A DNA stretch of 10,952 nt from an uncultured Clostridia bacterium (lineage in GTDB: Bacteria; Bacillota; Clostridia; Oscillospirales; CAG-382), in contig CAJOMW010000023.1 of assembly GCA_905235695.1 (NCBI GenBank), forward strand, positions 1 to 10,952. Direction: 5' to 3'. Positions within the stretch are counted from its first letter, which is position 1. Each line of letters begins with the position of its first letter. Below are positions 1 to 5,478 of the stretch, piece after piece. The notes under the pieces were generated by a model. It saw only the letters and a program-made list of their open reading frames with translations, made no database searches and was not told the DNA's origin. The position numbers and the translations under genes were made by a program.

Positions 1-53
1 TGTTCACTTTTTTCACCTTTTTCTCATACTAACTTCCACTTTTCTCATACTAA
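1..53. repeat. Imperfect direct repeats, possible IS21-type terminus
   Basis: Two near-identical units lie in tandem: positions 12-32 and 34-53 share the 13-base core TTTCTCATACTAA (20-32 and 41-53) preceded by a CAC(C)TTT-like stretch. A shortened unit (TTCACTTTT) is visible from position 3. The block opens with TG at the first base. Ends that begin with TG and carry several short repeats containing CACTTTT-like tracts are typical of IS21-family elements, so this may be the terminus of such an element lying to the left of the window. No transposase is present here, so this is inference. It could equally be a plain short tandem duplication. Confidence 0.4.
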
Positions 54-81
54 ACGCCACTGCTTCCTAACTGTGGAAGTT
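31..81. repeat. 9-base inverted repeat next to a stop codon
   Basis: AACTTCCAC at 31-39 is the exact reverse complement of GTGGAAGTT at 73-81, with 33 bases between. The right arm overlaps the stop codon of the leftward gene at 80-475. A competing short hairpin is possible: CTTCC at 63-67 with GGAAG at 75-79. There is no T-run directly after the distal arm on the minus strand, so it is not a convincing intrinsic terminator. Confidence 0.35.
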
Positions 82-475
82 ACTTTGAGAATTTACGAAT
101 TTTGTTGCGCAACTTTCTTATCGTCTCTTTTACGGAAGCGACTCGTCTGCCGAACAGGGCTTTGGCAAAGGAAGTGTATACAGGCGTCGGCATTTGAGGC
201 CCTTCTTCTGCCAGTTCTCGCTTTTCAGCCTTCCAGTCCTCTATGACGCTCCCGAGGTGTATGGCGCTGCATGAGTTTTCCACCGTCAGCCTCAGAAGCT
301 CCATTACCTCGTCTAAATTATCCGACACATCGCTTGAAATGCTCACGTCGTACTCGTCCTTTATCATTATTCCGTAAGACGGACCTTTTGCCGTATACGT
401 CCTGCATATCGCAAAAATTTCTCCGCTTGTCATCGCTGCGCTTCTCGCCGCCAATATCCTGTTGTCATTTTTCAT
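80..475 (-). CDS. Small conserved protein of unknown function (possibly DUF6514-like)
   Basis: A 131-residue protein with no signal peptide or membrane segment. The first half is a compact alpha/beta-looking region: a basic stretch, then YGIMIKD, DVSISSDVSDNLDEV and HLGSVIEDW. The tail from about residue 105 is strongly basic (RR, K and R clusters). The YGI / DVS / HL..VIEDW pattern is reminiscent of DUF6514, a small family found in Clostridia, but this is recalled from the pattern rather than searched. The start is placed at the ATG at 475 because GGAGG lies five bases upstream. A longer reading from a TTG at 502 would place that Shine-Dalgarno inside the gene. It follows the nucleotidyltransferase gene in the same direction after a 160-base gap, in which I see neither a clear terminator nor a clear promoter. 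Function is unknown; it is probably cytoplasmic. Confidence 0.7.
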   Translation of the reverse strand: MKNDNRILAARSAAMTSGEIFAICRTYTAKGPSYGIMIKDEYDVSISSDVSDNLDEVMELLRLTVENSCSAIHLGSVIEDWKAEKRELAEEGPQMPTPVYTSFAKALFGRRVASVKETIRKLRNKIRKFSK

Positions 476-480
476 ATTGT

Positions 481-485
481 CCTCC
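481..485 (-). promoter_or_regulatory. Ribosome binding site that sets the start at 475
   Basis: GGAGG on the minus strand, with spacer ACAAT, precedes ATG at 475-473. It argues against the upstream in-frame TTG at 502. Confidence 0.75.
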
Positions 486-635
486 GCGTCTTGCGGCGGC
501 AAAGACTGTCTGCTCTGCCGCCGTTTTCATTACAACATGATTTTACACTTTATAAAAGGCGAAATACGTCGAAAGACGGATAACTTTTCAAAAACTGTTC
601 GACAATTTGTTCATAAAATCACCGAATTTTGCCGT

Positions 636-2993
636 TTACTTTAAATATTCCTCCGCCTCGGCGCACAGCTCCTTTGCCGCCTCAGCGCTCCTTGCCTCGC
701 TGATTATTCTGAACCCTTTGGATTTTCCGGGAATGACCGTGACCGTGCCGTTTGCCATTATCAGGCGCACACCTTCTCGCTCGACGTTTTCGCCGGGCTT
801 TCCCTTTGCGTCCGACGACATCTTTGAAAGGCGCTGCATGACGCCGGCTCTGTCGCTGCTTCCCTCAAACTCACTCTCGTATATTTCAAAGTTCGGAAGC
901 TCCTTTGCAAGCGCTTCGGGGGTGCTTCCGGAGCTTTTCAGAAGAGACGCAAAGCAGAGCGTTCTGAATACGCCGTCGCAAAGCCACATCTGCGAGTACA
1001 TCTCATTTCTCGGCATATTTCTTCTTGCGGAGCTGCTCGAGGCGTACTCGGAGTACCTGAGGCTGTTCTTCTCGGCAAGGCTTCTGTAAGCGTCAGGAGA
1101 GGTGCAGGGAATATGCAGGAAATGCTCTCCGCCGACGCTTTTCAGCTTGTCGATAAGAATGGCGTTTATATGAAACGAATCGAGCTTTACCGAGCCTTGC
1201 TCGCAGGAGGAATCAAGTCCCTTGTCGTCTATTCTGAAGCGGCACCCATCTTCTGCTTGCCGCGCGACGCTTCCCCCTATCTCGCATATAGCGTTTATGG
1301 CGGTGTAGGTGGGGGACAGGTGGGATATTTCACCTTCGTGGGGAAAAGCACAGCGAAAGCCTCCGAGACCGTCCTCTCCGAGCCTTGCGCGGCACGCCTT
1401 TACAAGCTCGCTGTAATAGAGCAGGTGCAGACCTTCAAATTTTTCCGTCTCGTAAAAGCGGTCGGGTGCCGAGTATTCGTCCGCCATATAGAAAGAGTTT
1501 TCCATATCCCGCTCGAATGCGCGCGAAACGGGCAGTCCGAGATCGTCAAATATCTTTACGGATATAAGCGAATCGCCGCTTCTTGTAACGTATATAACTA
1601 TATCCGTTATCAGACAGAGCGAGGCGAACCGAGCCATTGCTTCAAATCCTCTGCCGAGGTCGTAGCTTCTCACTCCGTACGACTGCACTCCGCACAGCAC
1701 TGCTTCAAGCACGCGCCTTGACTGCGGATTGTCGTCGCACATAACGCCTATTCTCGACGTTCCCGGCGTCTTTTTTGCACAGACTGCGCCGGACGCCGAA
1801 TATCCTATCCTTGTAAAGTAGTCAGGTCCCGTGTCCTTTACGGGACAGCTTATTCCGTTATCACCGAACATATACTTCTCCTTCTTTGCCGATCTGTGGC
1901 TGAGATAATCGCTTTTGGAAACGCGGGTGCTGCTGTGGATAAATGAGTATTTGGGAAGTATTACACCATCGTCCGTCTCGGCGTTTGCGCCTATCGCACA
2001 GCCGTCCGACGATATGCAGTTTTCTCCTATCTTTGCCTTTCTGCCTACTATGCTTCCGTATATGCCGCACCCCATGCCGATATTCGCCCCGTCGCCTATT
2101 ATCGAGCCGGCAATATCGCAGTTGTCCGAGATGACCGCCCCGTCGCCTATGACGGTGTACGCTCCGAGCTTTACGTTTTCCCCGATGCGTGCGCTTTTTG
2201 AGACGTAAAGAGGCGTCTCGGCGTCTATATTCATCTCCTTTAGCTCTTTTTCGGTAAAGCCGTCGTTTGTAATGCCCCTTATCTTTCCTTCGAGTGCGGA
2301 ACAGCAGGCGTTGTAGTACTCGTCGAGATTTCCTATGTCGTGCCAGGTCCCCTCAGCTTCGTATGCGTACATCCTGCTCTTGTCGGCAAGAAGCCGAGGG
2401 AAAAGATCCTTTGCAAAATCGTATTCCGTGCCTGCCGGTATCATTGAAAGAATATCGCTCTTCATTATATATATCCCGGTGTTTACGGTGCCGGATACGA
2501 CCTGCTCCCACGGCGGCTTTTCGGCAAAGCGCTCTATTTTTCCGTCTGAGCCGTACAGTACGACGCCGTATTCGAGCGGATCTTCCGTCTTGTAGGTGAC
2601 AATAGTCACGTCGGCGTTCTTTTCAAAGTGGTATTTTATCGCCGCACCGAGGTCAAAGTCGTAAATTCCGTCGCCGGAGAGCACTATCACACTGTCGCTT
2701 TTGCCGTCAAAAGCATTCTTTGCCGCACCGGCGGTGCCGAGAGGGCTGCTCTCTCTGACGTAATCCACGGACACGCCTCTTATATTCTTTCCGAGCGATT
2801 CTATCTGCCACGGAAGGTACATCGTAGTGACGGCGGCTCTTGTAACGCCGCTCTCTTTGAGCCGGTCAAGCACGTTTTCGAGTACGGTGCGGCCGAGCAC
2901 CTTCAGAAGCGGCTTCGGCGTATCCTCGGTAAGCGGTGCAAGGCGTGTACCTTTGCCTCCTGCGAGAATTATAGCTCCAACAGAGTTATCCAT
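636..2993 (-). CDS. Sugar-phosphate nucleotidyltransferase with hexapeptide-repeat and degenerate phosphomannomutase-like domains
   Basis: A 785-residue cytoplasmic protein of the mannose-1-phosphate guanylyltransferase type. Residues 1-235 form a nucleotidyltransferase domain. GGKGTR is at 12-17, K27-P28 of the TPKPLL motif follows, metal aspartates are D108 (SGDG) and D219 (WHDIGN), and EKP is at 158-160. All are intact, so transfer of NMP to a sugar 1-phosphate is expected. Residues of about 250-350 are left-handed beta-helix hexapeptide repeats (IGENV, IGDGA, IGANA). From about residue 390 to the end is a phosphomannomutase-like region. Its signature loops are altered: TRSGD (470-474) where TASHN is usual, EDGCR (581-585) where DxDxDR is usual, and IPGKSKG (754-760) where RPSGTEP is usual. 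It is therefore probably not an active mutase. The start is the ATG at 2993, with AAGGA 12 bases upstream; the alternative is TTG at 3017. The sugar and nucleotide cannot be read from the sequence; GDP-mannose or a related sugar for envelope glycans is a guess from the family. Confidence 0.88.
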   Translation of the reverse strand: MDNSVGAIILAGGKGTRLAPLTEDTPKPLLKVLGRTVLENVLDRLKESGVTRAAVTTMYLPWQIESLGKNIRGVSVDYVRESSPLGTAGAAKNAFDGKSDSVIVLSGDGIYDFDLGAAIKYHFEKNADVTIVTYKTEDPLEYGVVLYGSDGKIERFAEKPPWEQVVSGTVNTGIYIMKSDILSMIPAGTEYDFAKDLFPRLLADKSRMYAYEAEGTWHDIGNLDEYYNACCSALEGKIRGITNDGFTEKELKEMNIDAETPLYVSKSARIGENVKLGAYTVIGDGAVISDNCDIAGSIIGDGANIGMGCGIYGSIVGRKAKIGENCISSDGCAIGANAETDDGVILPKYSFIHSSTRVSKSDYLSHRSAKKEKYMFGDNGISCPVKDTGPDYFTRIGYSASGAVCAKKTPGTSRIGVMCDDNPQSRRVLEAVLCGVQSYGVRSYDLGRGFEAMARFASLCLITDIVIYVTRSGDSLISVKIFDDLGLPVSRAFERDMENSFYMADEYSAPDRFYETEKFEGLHLLYYSELVKACRARLGEDGLGGFRCAFPHEGEISHLSPTYTAINAICEIGGSVARQAEDGCRFRIDDKGLDSSCEQGSVKLDSFHINAILIDKLKSVGGEHFLHIPCTSPDAYRSLAEKNSLRYSEYASSSSARRNMPRNEMYSQMWLCDGVFRTLCFASLLKSSGSTPEALAKELPNFEIYESEFEGSSDRAGVMQRLSKMSSDAKGKPGENVEREGVRLIMANGTVTVIPGKSKGFRIISEARSAEAAKELCAEAEEYLK

Positions 2994-3092
2994 ATTTTTT
3001 ACATATCCTTTCCGCAAAAAATAATGACGTTTTTGACTATATTCTGTGCGGCGGATGCCAAAAATATAACCGTTTTAATAAAAAATCCCTGT

Positions 3093-3115
3093 TTTTTGCT
3101 TGGCGAGAGCAAAAA
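3093..3115. repeat. Hairpin-forming dyad in the divergent intergenic region
   Basis: TTTTTGCT (3093-3100) is the exact reverse complement of AGCAAAAA (3108-3115), with a seven-base loop. It lies between two divergent genes and just upstream of the rightward -35 box. No gene ends here, so a terminator role is unlikely. An operator or an incidental A/T-rich dyad are both possible. Confidence 0.35.
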
Positions 3116-3118
3116 GTA

Positions 3119-3147
3119 TTGAAAAAATCAAAATTATGTAGTATTAT
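3119..3147 (+). promoter_or_regulatory. Sigma-A-type promoter for the secreted-protein gene
   Basis: TTGAAA (3119-3124), a 17-base A/T-rich spacer, then TATTAT (3142-3147). This is close to the TTGACA-17-TATAAT consensus. Transcription would start near 3154, giving a leader of about 24 bases that contains AGGGGAGG (3161-3168), nine bases before the ATG at 3178. On the opposite strand I found only a weak candidate for the divergent gene: TATAGT at 3041-3036 without a well-spaced -35 box. Confidence 0.7.
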
Positions 3148-3177
3148 ATTAAGTAGAAGAAGGGGAGGTAGTATTTC

Positions 3178-4584
3178 ATGAAAAAGCTCTTTGTAACTTT
3201 TGCTCTTTGCGCTTTACTTTGCGTATCGGCATTTGCCGCCGAGGCAACGAAGCACACGGTAAAGATATCCTGCGCACCCGACGGAAAAACCGTCGTTGCC
3301 GAGGTGGCGGTCAGCAAGGGAAACGCCATAGTCGGTCATTTCGGGCTTAAATACAACACTTCAAAGCTCACCCTCACCGAGTCTGACGGCTCATCTGTAG
3401 CAAAGCCGGTACCCGATAAGAGGGCAGATGGAAAAAGCTATCTTCTCTCAGTTGTATCGCCGGTCGATGCCACCGTCGTAATAACCACCGAGACAAATAA
3501 GTCCTCGGACTTCATAAACACCGATGGCGGAGTTATTCTCTTTGGCTGGTATGCGACAAAAGACGTCGATTCTGTAAACCCCTCTTCAAAGGGCGGAAAG
3601 ATAGCGGAGATCCGCTTTAAGCTCAACGACGGCGTTTCGGCGTCAGATATAGAGAGCGGAGATATAGTCCCTGTCAGCACGAGCGATTACGGAGACCTTG
3701 CCGGCTGGAGCAACGGCATTATCGTCATAAATTCAGACAGCACGGTATTCACCTCCGCTTCCTCTGATGAAAATTCGCTTCTCGTAACCGATGTCGTGTA
3801 CGATATTACAGGCTCTTCCGATAAATCCGAAGGCGAAGGTGCGTCCGAAAACTCCGAAAACTCCGAAAACTCCGAAAACTCCGAAAATGCCGAAAGCTCT
3901 TCGAGCAACGGCGCGGCAGAGCCGAACGGCGAGGAAGACGAGGGGCAGAAGGAAGTAATATCCGATAACAAAGAAGAGGATAACGAAGACAAAGAAGACA
4001 AAGAAGATAAAGAAGATAAAGAAGACGAAAAAAAGGACTCCAAAGAGCCCCCGAAATCAGGTAAAGCGGACTTTTCTCTCAGCGTGAACAGCGCCTTTCC
4101 CGATAAGATGCGCATTTCCTGGACAAAACCGGACGGATATAACATAGAAAAGTACTGTGTCACCATAAAGGACAAGAGCGGAAACACAGTGAGAGAAATA
4201 GACGGAATAGTCGGAGTTACGCGCTCGATTACCGTAAAACAGCTCGCTCCGTCGTTTGATTTTACTGTCAGTATATCCGCCGTAACTAAGTCCGGCGCTT
4301 CTGTCAGCGGCGAAAAGAGCGTCTCGGCGTCAACAAAGAAAAGTGATTACAATGCGCTCATAATATACGATGTGTCGTATTACGCAGGCGAGCACGGCGA
4401 GCTCTACGGCTTTGACTTTGAGCAGGTGCTTTTCGGCTCTGTTCCGACTAAGGCACCGCAGATAACCGCCGATGATGGCTATACCTTCAAGGGCTGGTCG
4501 GTAGACGGAGAGAATACGGTTGACCTCTCAAAGTTTAGCGTATATGAAGATATGACATTTACAGCTCTGTATGAAAAAGATTGA
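3178..4584 (+). CDS. Secreted cohesin-like / fibronectin type III / Listeria-Bacteroides repeat protein
   Basis: A 468-residue exported protein. Residues 1-20 are a Sec signal peptide: KK, a hydrophobic core, and a likely cut after AFA. Cys15 lacks a proper lipobox. Residues of about 24-185 resemble a cohesin-type beta-sandwich (GHFGLKYNTSKLTL near the start, then a late GGKIAEIRFKLNDGV segment). Residues of about 190-290 are an acidic, low-complexity linker with SEN repeats (223-240) and EDK repeats (270-284). Residues of about 296-390 resemble fibronectin type III (MRISWTKPDGYNIEKYCVTI). Residues of about 391-468 end in a GYTFKGWSVDG...MTFTALYE pattern typical of the Flg_new (Listeria-Bacteroides) repeat. 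There is no LPxTG, dockerin, SLH or C-terminal membrane segment, so how it is retained at the surface is unclear. The role is probably extracellular protein or glycan binding; no catalytic residues are seen. The start is supported by AGGGGAGG and the promoter upstream. Confidence 0.82.
   Translation: MKKLFVTFALCALLCVSAFAAEATKHTVKISCAPDGKTVVAEVAVSKGNAIVGHFGLKYNTSKLTLTESDGSSVAKPVPDKRADGKSYLLSVVSPVDATVVITTETNKSSDFINTDGGVILFGWYATKDVDSVNPSSKGGKIAEIRFKLNDGVSASDIESGDIVPVSTSDYGDLAGWSNGIIVINSDSTVFTSASSDENSLLVTDVVYDITGSSDKSEGEGASENSENSENSENSENAESSSSNGAAEPNGEEDEGQKEVISDNKEEDNEDKEDKEDKEDKEDEKKDSKEPPKSGKADFSLSVNSAFPDKMRISWTKPDGYNIEKYCVTIKDKSGNTVREIDGIVGVTRSITVKQLAPSFDFTVSISAVTKSGASVSGEKSVSASTKKSDYNALIIYDVSYYAGEHGELYGFDFEQVLFGSVPTKAPQITADDGYTFKGWSVDGENTVDLSKFSVYEDMTFTALYEKD
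3844..3897 (+). repeat. 9-base tandem repeat encoding SEN
   Basis: Four exact copies of TCCGAAAAC run head to tail from 3844 to 3879. A fifth copy has one change (TCCGAAAAT, 3880-3888), and a sixth is more diverged (GCCGAAAGC, to 3897). The period is three codons, so copy-number change keeps the frame and only lengthens or shortens the linker. Confidence 0.9.
3985..4029 (+). repeat. 9-base tandem repeat encoding EDK
   Basis: GAAGACAAA is repeated twice (3985-4002), followed by two GAAGATAAA copies (4003-4020) and a diverged GAAGACGAA (4021-4029). The repeat is in frame and differs in sequence from the SEN repeat in the same linker. The two tracts therefore arose separately. Confidence 0.88.
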
Positions 4585-4586
4585 AT

Positions 4587-4593
4587 GGGGGGG
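4587..4593 (+). promoter_or_regulatory. Run of seven G serving as ribosome binding site
   Basis: A homopolymer of seven G lies five bases before the ATG at 4599 and one base after the first bases of the intergenic gap. It is the only Shine-Dalgarno-like element and decides the start at 4599 over a TTG at 4581 that overlaps the preceding stop codon. Confidence 0.55.
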
Positions 4594-4598
4594 ATAGT

Positions 4599-5297
4599 AT
4601 GGCAAGAGGTATTATATATTGTATGACAACGATCGTTCCTGGGTTAATTAAAATCGGAAAAACCGGTGTCAACAACTTTGAACAGCGAATGTATAGTTTA
4701 GAACACAACGGCTATGCTCAAGTTGTAGGACTGAAAAGAAAATTTGCAATTGAAGTGGATGATTACGATGAAAAAGAATCGTTGCTTCATGACATTTTTA
4801 GCAAGAGTAATCTTCCAAACACTGAGTTATTTGCATTAGACATTGATCTGGTTGTTCAGTTGCTGTCTTCCTTTGACGGAAAACAGGTCTTCCCAGAGTC
4901 GATTACAAAAGAAGAAGCTTTTAATGCGGCGACTGCTGAGAGGGAGGAAACAGCTTATTTAAATAGTTCTAAGCGTTTTACTGTTCCTGACGGTGAATAT
5001 TTCTTGAATGATAAAGATAAAGTGTATGGTATTGTCCACGCCCGAATGAAAGTAGAAAACGGACAGTTCATTGTTCTGAAAGGCAGTGAATGCCTTCCAT
5101 ATGAGAAAGAAGGAATGCCAAAGGCTCGGAAGGATGCTGTCATTGAAAATGGCATTCTTCAAGAAGATGTGCCGTGTGCTTCTCCGTCTACCGCTGGGTG
5201 GGTTTGTCTTGGCTATTCAAACAATGGGTGGAAGATTTGGAAGACAGAAGACAATGAACCAATTGATATTTTTCGCAAAACGGAAATAGATAAATAA
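4599..5297 (+). CDS. GIY-YIG nuclease-family protein with C-terminal DUF4357
   Basis: A 232-residue, probably cytoplasmic protein. Residues 4-80 fit the T5orf172/MUG113 branch of the GIY-YIG fold: GIIYCMTT at 4-11 (Tyr7), IKIGKT at 17-22 in place of YIG, Arg30 in the following helix, and Glu76 in the NTELF motif as the expected metal ligand. All main catalytic positions appear to be kept. Residues of about 155-216 match DUF4357 in pattern: FIVLKGS, a central basic helix, ASPSTAGWVCLG, then NNGWKIWK. This pairing is common in bacterial and phage accessory genes and is linked in annotation to DNA-modifying or restriction-type functions, but the substrate is unknown. Its base and codon use (many TTA/TTG, GTT and GCT codons, visibly more A/T) differ from both neighbours. 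It starts 14 bases after the secreted protein's stop and ends before that unit's terminator, so it is probably co-transcribed with it and recently acquired. Confidence 0.82.
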   Translation: MARGIIYCMTTIVPGLIKIGKTGVNNFEQRMYSLEHNGYAQVVGLKRKFAIEVDDYDEKESLLHDIFSKSNLPNTELFALDIDLVVQLLSSFDGKQVFPESITKEEAFNAATAEREETAYLNSSKRFTVPDGEYFLNDKDKVYGIVHARMKVENGQFIVLKGSECLPYEKEGMPKARKDAVIENGILQEDVPCASPSTAGWVCLGYSNNGWKIWKTEDNEPIDIFRKTEIDK

Positions 5298-5439
5298 TGA
5301 TTTACCGATCACGTTAACAACTTGATAACACTGCGCCACAGTAATACGGATAAAGTAAAGAGATAAAGAATCTACGTGTGAGGTAAATACAATTTATAAA
5401 GAAAGATATTTTATGATTATTGAATATGAATAAATAATT

Positions 5440-5474
5440 GCCGGGCACGGTTTTCCGTGTCCGGCTGATTTTTT
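5440..5474. terminator. Bidirectional intrinsic terminator
   Basis: The stem is GCCGGGCACGG (5440-5450) paired with CCGTGTCCGGC (5455-5465): 11 pairs including one G-T wobble, around a TTTT loop. Reading rightward it is followed by TGA and six T (5469-5474). Reading leftward it is followed by the T-rich AATTATTTATT. It lies between convergent genes and can end both. Confidence 0.85.
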
Positions 5475-5478
5475 ACCC

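Noticed and set aside
12..53. Direct repeats considered as a CRISPR array
   Set aside because: There are only two to three units of about 20 bases with no spacers of regular length and no cas genes.
607..1721. Rightward open frames opposite the nucleotidyltransferase gene
   Set aside because: They are antisense to a clear 785-residue protein with recognisable domains, lack ribosome binding sites, and their translations show no family features.
2993..3017. TTG start giving an 8-residue longer nucleotidyltransferase
   Set aside because: The ATG at 2993 fits the usual N-terminus, just before AIILAGGKGTR, and has an AAGGA upstream. The extension encodes nothing recognisable.
3093..3115. Dyad considered as an intrinsic terminator
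   Set aside because: No gene ends near it, the stem is A/T-rich, and it lies between divergent start sites.
3687..4187. Leftward frame rich in Ser-Leu-Ser repeats opposite the secreted-protein gene
   Set aside because: The repeats are simply the complement of the SEN and EDK tandem repeats; there is no start context.
5298..5439. A/T-rich gap after the GIY-YIG gene, checked for a small gene or attachment site
   Set aside because: No open frame with a ribosome binding site, no clear inverted or direct repeat matching the other border, and no tRNA-like sequence could be seen.
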